From an uncultured Mollicutes bacterium (lineage in GTDB: Bacteria; Bacillota_I; Bacilli_A; ML615J-28; CAG-313): 64,000 bases of DNA. Positions 8,699 to 16,927 of this stretch are shown here, one piece after another. Positions within the stretch are counted from its first letter, which is position 1. Every line of letters begins with the position of its first letter. Made by a program: the position numbers and the translations under genes. Where the stretch lies: contig URLJ01000005.1 in the NCBI GenBank assembly GCA_900548675.1, forward strand, positions 1-64,000, written 5' to 3'. Below the pieces are notes generated by a model. It did no database searches and had not been told where the DNA came from. It saw only the letters and a program-made list of their open reading frames with translations.

Positions 8699-9526
8699 TT
8701 ATATTATTTTATTGCTTTTTTCTTTATTGCATCTCTTACATAATGTTTGTAAATTTTCATATGTTGATTTTCCACCTTTTGAAATCGGATAAATGTGATC
8801 TATTTCAAGATATTCTGGATTATATCTTCTATGACACATTCTACATCTATAACCATCTCTTGCATAAATAGAAAATCTCATTTTGTTAGAAACTTTTGCT
8901 CTTTCTACGCAGCATAAAGAATCCCATATTTCTCTATTATTATAAAACCTACCATTTCTATCATTCAATAAATCTATTGTATGGCAAACTTCATATTCAC
9001 CAAAGGAACAACTTTTCCTAGATATTAATCTTCCACCCATATTAACATAACAAAGTATAACATCCAACTTAAATTTTGTTATCGGCTTCAATTGTCTAGT
9101 TTTAACTAACTCTTTTTCAATGCTTATCAATTTATTTACGTTTAATTTTACAGAGTCAATATCAAATAAACCAAATTGTATATTTTTAATATTGTTTAAA
9201 TACTCAGTGTACATATACTGATTATTATTTGCTTTATTAATAACATCTAAATATAATTGCCTATTATTTGGAAACTGCAAATCGTAAACTAAATAATTAT
9301 AACAAGATACACTATCGTACATTTTTTCATTATCATACGTATGAGTTAATTTGGGATTATTAACTACTTCAAAACGATAATTCTTATTAAGTTTAGTTAT
9401 TTCTTTAATAGCTTTGCTGTGTGTTTTAACAAAATTATAATATCGTGTGTGAAATAAATAATATGATACTACGATGACTACATTAACTATGATAATAGTC
9501 ATTACAAATAATAGAAACCAAAGCAT
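8699..9526 (-). CDS. Membrane-anchored HNH endonuclease
   Basis: 275 residues. The N-terminus is a single hydrophobic segment (residues 2-24, FLLFVMTIIIVNVVIVVSYY), suggesting a membrane anchor. The C-terminal 60 residues form an HNH nuclease domain: CRMCHRRYNP, then LEIDHIYPISKGGKSTYENL and LCKRCNKEKSN, giving the zinc-binding CxxC pairs and catalytic DH. The middle is not recognised. A GGAGG site lies 8 nt before the ATG. Tethering a nuclease to the membrane fits cleavage of incoming DNA or a toxin role. It is followed by a 34-residue ORF and a terminator. Confidence 0.85.
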   Translation of the reverse strand: MLWFLLFVMTIIIVNVVIVVSYYLFHTRYYNFVKTHSKAIKEITKLNKNYRFEVVNNPKLTHTYDNEKMYDSVSCYNYLVYDLQFPNNRQLYLDVINKANNNQYMYTEYLNNIKNIQFGLFDIDSVKLNVNKLISIEKELVKTRQLKPITKFKLDVILCYVNMGGRLISRKSCSFGEYEVCHTIDLLNDRNGRFYNNREIWDSLCCVERAKVSNKMRFSIYARDGYRCRMCHRRYNPEYLEIDHIYPISKGGKSTYENLQTLCKRCNKEKSNKII

Positions 9527-9852
9527 CTAATCAACCTCCTTCAAATTTATTATACTTTTTTAAATAATGTCTTAAGAGTATCATCTTTTCTTTTCCGATA
9601 TTCTTTCAGCATTTTTTCAAAAAACTACAATTTTTACCTATTATATACATATTATAACATTATTTTTTCTACAACACAAATAAAATTTTTCAAAATAACA
9701 TATTTTTATATAAAAAAACTATGATTATTTCAAAACACATCATAGTCATAATTAATTTTTTCAAAAAAAGTTACTTAGATTATTTAAAAACATTATTTAT
9801 TGTTGTATATTGAATATTCCATACATTTTTCGCTTTTTCATCTATATTCGTG

Positions 9853-10030
9853 TATAATCTAAACTGAAATATTAAATGAACAGTTTAGATAAAAACACGA
9901 TTTTTTTATTTATGATATACTTTTATTGAAGTTATATCAGCTTCATTTAATATTTTATTATACCATATAGTTTTTTTGATTCAATCCAATCATATTCCAA
10001 TTTACTCTAAGAACCTTAGAGTTTTTGTTT
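9853..10030 (+). ncRNA. Possible structured RNA with a perfect loop-to-tail pseudoknot
   Basis: In the gene-free interval 9527-10098, 9857-9866 pairs with 9881-9890 (10 bp) around a 14-nt loop. That whole loop (9867-9880) is perfectly complementary to 9942-9955. Downstream, 10004-10011 pairs with 10015-10022 as an 8-bp hairpin followed by a T-rich tract, a plausible plus-strand terminator. A TATAAT lies at 9853-9858 but has no convincing -35. The pieces fit a pseudoknotted small RNA of about 150 nt, though either helix could alternatively be a protein-binding dyad. A second hairpin at 9718-9746 ends minus-strand transcripts. Confidence 0.35.
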
Positions 10031-10055
10031 TTTATCCATTTTTTTAATTACTAAA

Positions 10056-10079
10056 TTAAAAGAGGACACTTAAGTCCTC
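10056..10079 (-). terminator. Terminator of the membrane XRE gene
   Basis: GAGGAC (10062-10067) pairs with GTCCTC (10074-10079), with a TTTTAATTT tract after it on the minus strand, 20 nt past the stop codon at 10099. Confidence 0.7.
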
Positions 10080-10098
10080 CATTAGTTTGATATATTAA

Positions 10099-11418
10099 CT
10101 AGTTTAATGTATGGTCAAATTTATAGATGTACCCAAATTCATCTACTAATTCAAATGAGTATCGCTCTCCTAAATAAACTTGTTTAGAACTTATCTCAGG
10201 ACCAACTTTTTTTATGATGCAGTAGATAGTTTCTTCTTGGACACCTTTGAATTTATTTTTGAATTCTCCCAAAGTAGAAAAATTTGTTTCTTTAACTAAT
10301 TGGTTGTTAGCATCATATTCATATATTATATATTGTTTTGGTGAATACTCATGAACAATATTTAATTGATAATTCATTTTAGTGCTGTAACTAGGATACT
10401 TTACATCTTTAGAGTTTTTTAATTTTTCACTTATTACATACCCACTCACATCTATTTTTGTAGTTTTAGAAAATAATTGTGGTTCTACTGATTGAACCAG
10501 TGTAAAACCTTTTTCTGAGTTATCGATTACAAATATGTTCACTTTTTTATTCAGTAAAACCCTAATTACTAATTCAATATCAATACTTACAACTCCATTA
10601 TCGTTTTGAAGAAAATCATAATGATAATCAGCAAAATAATTATGTACGACAAGGGTTTGATTATAGTCACTACCAAGTGCAATTATATAGTATGGGTATT
10701 CGTCATCGCTAGGTTTATCAAATCTATCATTATTGTCCCATGAAGTACCCCAAAGAGGAATACTTGTAGGACTAGTATCATTTAGTGTAATTACAAAACC
10801 ATATATAACATAATCATCTAAATATTCTTCAATAACTATAAGTTTTTCAAAACTATACTCTTTATGTGTCACATTATACATTCCCGAAAGTTTAACATAA
10901 TATCCTTTTTTTAAAAAATTGTAGTTAATCTCGTTGCCATATCTATCTAGTTTAAATTTTAATTGATTCCAAACCACTTCATATTGATTCAAACTATCAG
11001 ACACTATTACCTTATCGCTTTCTATTTTCACAATTTCTCCACGAGTACTAAAATCTTGAAAAATAGGTTTTTCATTATTTATCCTATTAACTCGCCCAAT
11101 TATGAATAAAATTACAAATGTCAAAATCAAAATTGAAATTGCTCCAACAATTATTGTGATTTTTAAATGTTTTTTATTGTGTTCAACTTCTTGATTATTC
11201 TTAAGCGTAATGCATTTTATTTCTTCTTCAGTAATCAAATCATTAACCGCCAATCCAAAAGTCGCCGCAATATTATTAAGCATATCAATACTTGGAATAC
11301 CTCTATTTTGTTCCCATTTAGCAATTAATGATCTTGAGACAAATAGTTTGTTCGCCATTTCTTCTTGAGTAAGATTATTATCTACTCTAATTTTTTTTAT
11401 TTTTTCATAAAACTTCAT
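10099..11418 (-). CDS. Membrane-anchored XRE regulator with extracytoplasmic domain
   Basis: 439 residues. An N-terminal Cro/C1 helix-turn-helix (residues 4-60, LTQEEMANKLFVSRSLIAKW) is followed by one strong transmembrane helix (about 86-108, ITIIVGAISILILTFVILFI). About 330 residues rich in Tyr, Asp and Asn follow with beta-strand character. This gives cytoplasmic DNA binding and an outer sensing domain whose ligand is unknown. A GGAGG site precedes the ATG. It stands alone with its own terminator and an inverted repeat upstream. The sensor part was not assigned to any family. Confidence 0.75.
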   Translation of the reverse strand: MKFYEKIKKIRVDNNLTQEEMANKLFVSRSLIAKWEQNRGIPSIDMLNNIAATFGLAVNDLITEEEIKCITLKNNQEVEHNKKHLKITIIVGAISILILTFVILFIIGRVNRINNEKPIFQDFSTRGEIVKIESDKVIVSDSLNQYEVVWNQLKFKLDRYGNEINYNFLKKGYYVKLSGMYNVTHKEYSFEKLIVIEEYLDDYVIYGFVITLNDTSPTSIPLWGTSWDNNDRFDKPSDDEYPYYIIALGSDYNQTLVVHNYFADYHYDFLQNDNGVVSIDIELVIRVLLNKKVNIFVIDNSEKGFTLVQSVEPQLFSKTTKIDVSGYVISEKLKNSKDVKYPSYSTKMNYQLNIVHEYSPKQYIIYEYDANNQLVKETNFSTLGEFKNKFKGVQEETIYCIIKKVGPEISSKQVYLGERYSFELVDEFGYIYKFDHTLN

Positions 11419-11485
11419 AAGATAGTTTCCTCCTCGTCAGTATCATTATATTGTATAACTTATATATATTCAAGATACTATTTGA

Positions 11486-11506
11486 AATGATACGATTTAT
11501 ATCATT
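11486..11506. promoter_or_regulatory. Inverted repeat upstream of the membrane XRE gene
   Basis: AATGATA (11486-11492) and TATCATT (11500-11506) form a 7-bp dyad about 70 bp before the start codon; further TATCAT-like words lie nearby. It is a plausible XRE operator. The rest of 11419-11909 shows only AT-rich sequence and the terminator at 11668-11705. Confidence 0.4.
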
Positions 11507-11667
11507 ATATAGTTATTAGCTACATTTCAATTTTATCAAATTGTTTATATTTTTTTAGTATTTTAAATAAGAAATAATGTATTTTCGCAAACACTTTAAT
11601 AAAAGTTAGTATTTTTTCAAAATTATTTTAAATCATTGCGTTGAAGTATTTCAAATTACATTAAACA

Positions 11668-11705
11668 TTAAAAACAGGAACCAGTTTGATTTACTGAATC
11701 CTGTT
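11668..11705 (-). terminator. Terminator after the 199-residue gene
   Basis: AACAGGA (11673-11679) pairs with TCCTGTT (11699-11705), with an inner CAGT/ACTG helix and five T residues following on the minus strand. Confidence 0.7.
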
Positions 11706-11909
11706 ATTTATTAAAAATTCTTATTATTTGGTATGATTCATTCTATAATTTGATTTTGCAAATGATATATAAGTTTTTATTGATATTATTAAACTTTAAT
11801 ACTTTATCTTTTGAATTTGATACTATACTTTTTCAATGATTAATAAAACGAATTACAACATTTTTTCAAATATGTAATTTTCTAATTAGGAAATAATAAA
11901 TGAAGTTTT

Positions 11910-12509
11910 TTAGCTAATTTTAGTAAGAAGCGGTAATAAAGCTATTCCGACATCAACGCTTTTATCAAATATCCATTTACCAATATTTTTTAATTTCAAC
12001 CATTTTTTCTCTTTTGTATCTTTTGATTCTAAAATCGTCTGGATGAGTTCAATTTGATTTTTTATTTCTTCTTTTTCTGCATCCGTCATTTGTAAACCAT
12101 CAATTTTATTAATAGCCTCTGAATAAATATTTCCATTATTTATAATATTATTATTCCCATAAATATTATAATTGGTCGTACTAGGGATTCTTGTATTTTC
12201 TTCAGTTGAAAAATTATTTTCACATATATCAGTAATATGCATTTCCAATACTTTAAGGTTTTTTAAAAGTATGGACTTGTCGTGAATTAATGGTTCATCG
12301 CAGTTCACATATGTATACACATTCCTAGTTTCTGATAGTTTAAATGATGCAACAGACTTACCATTTTTAACATTACTCGATCTTTTGGTATAAAATTCTG
12401 CTATAGGCATGTATTCATCACCTATTTTATTAATAATGTTTTGGTCGCTTTCATTTTCTAGTTGTTTGATTAATTTTTGAACTTTTATTAAATTATCATT
12501 ATGTAACAT
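11910..12509 (-). CDS. Unknown protein with C-terminal hydrophobic helix, possible membrane effector
   Basis: 199 residues, not recognised as a named family. The N-terminal half is helical and charged. A low-complexity Asn-rich stretch (YNIYGNNNIINNGNIY, residues about 112-127) acts as a linker. Then a coiled-coil-like helix (TDAEKEEIKNQIELIQTILE) and a short hydrophobic C-terminal helix (SVDVGIALLPLLTKIS) follow. Helical sensor, Asn-rich linker and terminal hydrophobic helix recall small membrane-acting abortive-infection effectors such as AbiTii-type proteins, but this is inference from layout. GGAG precedes the ATG. It is monocistronic with terminators on both sides. Confidence 0.55.
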   Translation of the reverse strand: MLHNDNLIKVQKLIKQLENESDQNIINKIGDEYMPIAEFYTKRSSNVKNGKSVASFKLSETRNVYTYVNCDEPLIHDKSILLKNLKVLEMHITDICENNFSTEENTRIPSTTNYNIYGNNNIINNGNIYSEAINKIDGLQMTDAEKEEIKNQIELIQTILESKDTKEKKWLKLKNIGKWIFDKSVDVGIALLPLLTKIS

Positions 12510-12771
12510 TTTCTTCTCCTATTAACTTATATATAATCGTGAGTAATTCATTTCATTTTTCAAAATGTACATAAATATTATATCATAAATTAAATATTTT
12601 TAACTGAATTAATGATTACAATGTTTTAGTTATTTAACTTTGATAATTACGTAACTATTCTTTCTAACTCTTAAGACTATAATCTATATGTTACTAAATT
12701 TAATATGACTACAGTAATAATATTATTTCACATTGTTAGCATTTTTAAAATTGTTAAGAATTTTTTAAAAA

Positions 12772-12801
12772 GAAAAAGCTGATACTTTTTATTGTATCAG
12801 C
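12772..12801 (-). terminator. Hairpin terminator
   Basis: GCTGATAC (12778-12785) pairs with GTATCAGC (12794-12801), followed on the minus strand by CTTTTTCTTTTT-type sequence. It lies between the helicase operon and the 199-residue gene. Confidence 0.65.
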
Positions 12802-12844
12802 CTATCTACGTATCATGTGTAAGATTAGCTATTATGATGCAATT

Positions 12845-12893
12845 TGCGTACACCCCTTAAAAAGTGCGTACAGTCTGGCAAAATTTATGTACA
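12845..12893. repeat. Tandem GTACA repeats, probable IS21-type element end
   Basis: TGCGTACA occurs at 12845 and 12865, and a related TGTACA at 12888, giving three copies of GTACA at 20-21 bp spacing. Several short tandem repeats inside the terminal region are characteristic of IS21-family ends, and an IstA-like fragment lies directly beside them. One end only is seen. Confidence 0.4.
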
Positions 12894-12920
12894 CTTATTT
12901 TGCTTATCTTAATCTCTACT

Positions 12921-13007
12921 TTATGCCAAATAGTTCTTTGAGTAGTGTAACGCTCTATTTATGAATTCTTTCCCATATTCAGATAATAAATCGCATAATT
13001 TCAAAAA
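12921..13007 (-). pseudogene. Fragment resembling the C-terminus of an IS21-family transposase (IstA)
   Basis: A 28-codon open stretch ending in TAA reads FLKLCDLLSEYGKEFINRAL and then HYSKNYLA. The pattern 'YG..FINRAL.Y' resembles the C-terminal region of IstA proteins, and its stop lies about 30 bp before the tandem terminal repeats, as in IS21 elements. Upstream the frame is closed by a stop and no further homology is visible, so this would be a relic. The match is short and weak. The rest of 12510-13099 shows no gene. Confidence 0.3.
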
Positions 13008-13099
13008 TTAAGCATTCCTCGATTTTTTTGTCTGTCGTTTAGATCAAGTATATAATAATACTTTTTTTCCTTTTCTAAATTTTTATACTCATTATATTG

Positions 13100-15829
13100 T
13101 TATTTAGACCCCAGTAATTTTTTCCTTTGTTTCAAAATATTTGCATCATTATCATAGTTTTGAATTTTAAAAGAAGAAACAATTTTCTCTTCTGTTTCAG
13201 GTGTCCAATAAATAGTTAAATTCTTTTTAGCTCTTGTAATTGCAGTATAAAATATATTATGCGTAATATTTTCCTCAACCTCATTTGAAATCAATATTTT
13301 TACCGAATCATATTCTAATCCTTGAGCTTTGTGAATAGAAAGTGCATAGGCTATTTGAAATGGGATTGACAAATTGTATCCTGTGTCTTTATCGTAAACA
13401 TCTTCAGAATACTTATTAAATGCAAATCTAACTATAGATTCACCATCTACTATTGATAATAATTTAACGTCACAATTTTCACATAATACTGGATTAAGTA
13501 CTTTATTTATACGAATGGTAAATAAAAAACCATTAGAATTTTCTTCTATTTTTTCAATTACACCTTTAAGATTGTTATAAAAAACATCCTTATATTTTAA
13601 AGAATCATGAAAAATTATAGGGTCACCTTCTTTAAAGATATATTGTTTCCATCTATGTACTTCATTTTTATTTGCATTTTGCAAAACTTTATTTAAATTA
13701 TTGATTCCATATAATCCATCATAATTTAAACATAAAATTATTTCATCTCGATAATTTTTCGCAAAAAGACTTTCATCAAATTTATGTGATATTTCAATCA
13801 TCGCAAGCTTTTCTTGAATATTAGGTCCTAGATTTCTAACTTCTTTCCAAAAATCTATTAATGTTTCACTATCCGTCCTATACTGTGATTTTAAATCTAC
13901 AATACATCTTTTAGGTAAAAATTTTCTTAAAATCGCAAACCAATTACCAAATGTAATTGACTGAATTTGAAATATATCTCCTAACAGAAGCACTAATTTT
14001 GGCTTCGTTTGATTAAAAATATTAAATGCTTCTTTTGTGCTAATTGTTGAACATTCATCAATTATCAATAAACCAATATTTGAATTTGAATCATATTCTT
14101 TTAGATACTTAGTTGTGGTCATATATTGGGCAGTATTGTCTTCGAACTTTCTCCTCATATTATCTACAGCCGGATTTGTAGATGCAATACAAACCTTAGT
14201 TATATCTTTTAGTACTTTTAATACATAATTTGCAAAATATGATTTCCCTGTTCCTGCCGCACCATATACTGCAAAAACGCTACTATTTTCAAAAAGTGAT
14301 TTAAGTGCGCATTCTTTATCAATATCAATAAAAACTAATCCTAATTCGGATATTCTTGCTTCGCAGTATTCTTTATAGCAAGAGAAATTAATTGCATCAA
14401 CATAACTATTAATATGATTTAAAACATTAATGGTATCCAATTCATTTTCAGCCAAATAAGTATAATTGCCAAATTGAAGAATTCTTCTATGCAAAAGAGA
14501 TGATTTTTGAAACTGCGAATTATACCGCTCAATTGTATCTTTTAAGTTCCCACTACTGATCCTTTCATTTGGAATATAAATACAAGAAGACTCGTTTGAA
14601 ATGTTAAACACTGTTCTAGCCATTATCTCAGTAGCATGTTCTTTATAATCAAACAATTCTATTAAATCCCCAAATGAAGGATTGTGCCCTAATAGGCCAG
14701 ATGAAAAAGGTGATTTTTCAAATGCATAAACCCCTCTTTTTAAATTCATATCACTTAAAGAATCTTCCTCATTATAAGAGATTTGTTTTCTTAAAATATC
14801 ATTGTTCATAGAATGCAACAAATACAAAAGTGTTTTATATCCTGTTTTCTTACTTTCGATAATTTGTCTAGATTTATCAAGCGTTTTGGATATAATAGTC
14901 CTTTTATTTGTGAAAACAATATTATAAAATTCTTTATAATCCTCATCATTGAATTTAATAATATCTACAAGGTTTAGTTTGTTAGTTTTTAAATAATCCA
15001 TCAATCTACAATAATCGCTAGATTTACTAGAATATGATGTAGAAGCTCCAACAATAAGACTAAGTTTTTCTATTTCACAAGGCCTAATAGCAATTGTAAA
15101 TCTGGTAATTACAACATAAGAAATCATTTGGTCAAAAAAAGTTATTTGTTTTAGAAGGTAATTTGCTTTAATTGCATAATTATCAGGAATATCTAACAAT
15201 GAAAATGCAATAAATCTATCAAATTTGCTATTATTATCAAGTGCATCGGTAAGTACGTATTCATAAAATAGAACATTATCAATATATATCAATTTTTTCT
15301 TTTGAATATAATATGTTCCTTTTTCCCCTGAATTTTCAAGCATCTCTTTCTTGCTTAAAATTTTAATTATTTCTTTATAATATTTTTGGAATGAATCATC
15401 CAAATCGAAAGGAAATAATGAAAGATTAGTTAACACCTCAATATGATATTTACTATGCAAAAAATCTTTAACTTCAAAAAGTTTAGAAGCATATTTTAAG
15501 CCTAATCGCTCAGCATATTCACCAACAAATATCTGATGTCCAACCGAAGCATTTAAGTTGTCGTAGAATTTAGATAAGAAATTTAAATTGCTATTTGATT
15601 TACAATATTTATTTGCCGCATCCATTTCTGAATATCTTGCCTCATATGATTTATTTTCATGCGCTTTAGCGACAAAACATTCAACAGAACTAACAAAATC
15701 TCTTATTCCTTCCAACAATGATTCTGTAAGTTTTATTCTATCTTTTAATGAGTTGAAAGTTTTATTAACGCTATTACTATACTTTTCTATCTCTCTTTTC
15801 CAATATTCTAAATCTCTATGTTCAATCAT
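13100..15829 (-). CDS. RecD/UvrD-like superfamily 1 helicase with large N-terminal domain
   Basis: 909 residues. The C-terminal 400 carry a superfamily 1 helicase core: Walker A VYGAAGTGKSYFANYVL (about 521-537), Walker B LLIIDECST (near 590), a GDIFQIQS motif III, and a RecD-like end with IAYALSIHKAQGLEYDSV and FYTAITRAKKNLTIYW (motifs V and VI). The first ~500 residues are helical and unrecognised and presumably set the target. It lies 18 bp after a 127-residue gene, making a two-gene unit. Large helicases with novel N-terminal domains and a small partner are common in anti-phage loci. No nuclease motif was recognised. Confidence 0.8.
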   Translation of the reverse strand: MIEHRDLEYWKREIEKYSNSVNKTFNSLKDRIKLTESLLEGIRDFVSSVECFVAKAHENKSYEARYSEMDAANKYCKSNSNLNFLSKFYDNLNASVGHQIFVGEYAERLGLKYASKLFEVKDFLHSKYHIEVLTNLSLFPFDLDDSFQKYYKEIIKILSKKEMLENSGEKGTYYIQKKKLIYIDNVLFYEYVLTDALDNNSKFDRFIAFSLLDIPDNYAIKANYLLKQITFFDQMISYVVITRFTIAIRPCEIEKLSLIVGASTSYSSKSSDYCRLMDYLKTNKLNLVDIIKFNDEDYKEFYNIVFTNKRTIISKTLDKSRQIIESKKTGYKTLLYLLHSMNNDILRKQISYNEEDSLSDMNLKRGVYAFEKSPFSSGLLGHNPSFGDLIELFDYKEHATEIMARTVFNISNESSCIYIPNERISSGNLKDTIERYNSQFQKSSLLHRRILQFGNYTYLAENELDTINVLNHINSYVDAINFSCYKEYCEARISELGLVFIDIDKECALKSLFENSSVFAVYGAAGTGKSYFANYVLKVLKDITKVCIASTNPAVDNMRRKFEDNTAQYMTTTKYLKEYDSNSNIGLLIIDECSTISTKEAFNIFNQTKPKLVLLLGDIFQIQSITFGNWFAILRKFLPKRCIVDLKSQYRTDSETLIDFWKEVRNLGPNIQEKLAMIEISHKFDESLFAKNYRDEIILCLNYDGLYGINNLNKVLQNANKNEVHRWKQYIFKEGDPIIFHDSLKYKDVFYNNLKGVIEKIEENSNGFLFTIRINKVLNPVLCENCDVKLLSIVDGESIVRFAFNKYSEDVYDKDTGYNLSIPFQIAYALSIHKAQGLEYDSVKILISNEVEENITHNIFYTAITRAKKNLTIYWTPETEEKIVSSFKIQNYDNDANILKQRKKLLGSK

Positions 15830-15847
15830 AATTATTACCTTTTATCT

Positions 15848-16231
15848 TTAATTGCATAGTGTGATTTGTCTCTTAACATACTTTGAAATCTTTTTTATGA
15901 GAATTGTGACTCTCTTAAACATCATACTTTCTAAAGTTTTCAGCTTGTTCCAACACTTTTTCATATACTTCGGCATTCCATTCTTATAATCAACCTCAGG
16001 CTTAGAAGTAACAAGGATTACGCATCTTTGGTTGCCAATAACACGTTTGATTTCGACACTTATATATTGAGAAAAATCTCCATTATTAAAACCATTTAAT
16101 CTAACTCTATCTATAGCATTTCCTAATTTTAATTCTTTATATTTACCAACAAACTCTGTTACAGGCACCCATCTACTAACTCCTTCGGTATTAGGTTTTA
16201 CCAATTTTATAAACAATTCTACCTTAATCAT
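15848..16231 (-). CDS. Hypothetical partner of the helicase
   Basis: 127 residues, family not recognised. The N-terminal two thirds are mixed alpha/beta (KVELFIKLVKP, WVPVTEFVGKYKEL, YISVEIKRVIGNQRCVILVT), followed by a basic C-terminal helix pair (KRVTILIKKISKYVKRQI), giving a strongly positive protein. Such charge suggests nucleic-acid binding. It is the first gene of the helicase operon, 18 bp upstream of it. Its start has only a weak ribosome binding site (AGGATGG, distant). Confidence 0.55.
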   Translation of the reverse strand: MIKVELFIKLVKPNTEGVSRWVPVTEFVGKYKELKLGNAIDRVRLNGFNNGDFSQYISVEIKRVIGNQRCVILVTSKPEVDYKNGMPKYMKKCWNKLKTLESMMFKRVTILIKKISKYVKRQITLCN

Positions 16232-16372
16232 TTTTATTAACCATCCTATAAATAAGTTAAAAACATACGAAAATTATAACACTTTTTTGAGAAAATTACA
16301 AGTAGATTGCGGAATAATGACAGAACTAAAAAAAGTTTTTATAAAAAATATAGTTTGTTCCGTAGGAATATA

Positions 16373-16425
16373 TAAAAAGAAAAAGAGCCTCGTAAAAATG
16401 CCGTTTTGCACTTCTACAAGGCTCT
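16373..16425 (-). terminator. Long hairpin in the gene-free interval before the recombinase
   Basis: AGAGCCT (16384-16390) pairs with AGGCTCT (16419-16425), enclosing a second short hairpin. On the minus strand it is followed by CTTTTTCTTTTT, so it would stop minus-strand transcription. No gene is seen in 16232-16747 apart from repeats. Confidence 0.5.
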
Positions 16426-16539
16426 ATAGTTTGTTGGCGGAAAGGATAAAGGTTCCTATCCACAAAGAAAAAAGGCTTGATAACAAATGTATCAAACCTA
16501 TTGCTTCTTTAATGTGAAAGGTAAGTTTTGTTAATACAA

Positions 16540-16571
16540 TGCACCCTCTATAGATGAAGGTGCACCCTCTA
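16540..16571. repeat. Two direct copies of TGCACCCTCTA at 21 bp spacing
   Basis: Exact 11-bp copies start at 16540 and 16561. The spacing equals that of the GTACA repeats at 12845, and the words resemble short tandem repeats at IS21-type ends. They may mark another transposon end or a binding site upstream of the recombinase unit. Confidence 0.4.
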
Positions 16572-16597
16572 ACCCTATATTTTTAAGCATATACACA

Positions 16598-16629
16598 AGT
16601 GACGTGTGACTAGCGTGACAGATGTGACA
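16598..16629. repeat. Iteron-like cluster of GTGAC words
   Basis: Five partly overlapping GTGAC or GTGTGAC words occur within about 32 bp, roughly one per helical turn, in otherwise AT-rich DNA just upstream of the SHOCT/recombinase unit. Such clusters serve as iterons, integrase arms or regulator sites in mobile elements. Confidence 0.45.
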
Positions 16630-16747
16630 CTTAGGTATGATATGCATATTTTATACAACAAAAGTATTTGAAAAACAAGTTTAATACAACTTGACTTTAA
16701 ACCTCTTTAGAGTGATAGATAGACACAGCTTTAAGGAGGTTTTTATT

Positions 16748-16927
16748 ATGCGTCATAAACAAATTGAAGGCGAAATAAAATATAGATTTGCATGTCTTCT
16801 TCTAAATCAAATGCTTAAAGATAAATTTATAACAAAAGATGAACTTATATTATTTAAGAAAAAGCTCATTAAAAAATATAAACCTATAATTAGTGTGTTG
16901 GAGGAAATCGATGAAAAAGATAATTAA
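16748..16927 (+). CDS. SHOCT-domain small protein of a recombinase module
   Basis: 59 residues from the ATG at 16748, which has an AAGGAGG site 8 nt upstream; an upstream in-frame ATG lacks one. The sequence (KYRFACLLLNQMLKDKFITK, then DELILFKKKLIKKY) matches the SHOCT pattern, a short helical hairpin often encoded just before large serine recombinases in Firmicutes integrative elements. Its 3' end overlaps the recombinase start by 17 bases. Function unknown; probably a recombination accessory protein. Confidence 0.75.
   Translation: MRHKQIEGEIKYRFACLLLNQMLKDKFITKDELILFKKKLIKKYKPIISVLEEIDEKDN

Noticed and set aside
8542..8871. Plus-strand ORF of 109 codons
   Set aside because: Antisense to the HNH gene and small ORF, starts inside a terminator region, no ribosome binding site; a shadow frame.
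16287..16517. Plus-strand ORF of 76 codons
   Set aside because: It runs through a long hairpin, lacks a ribosome site, and its translation looks random.
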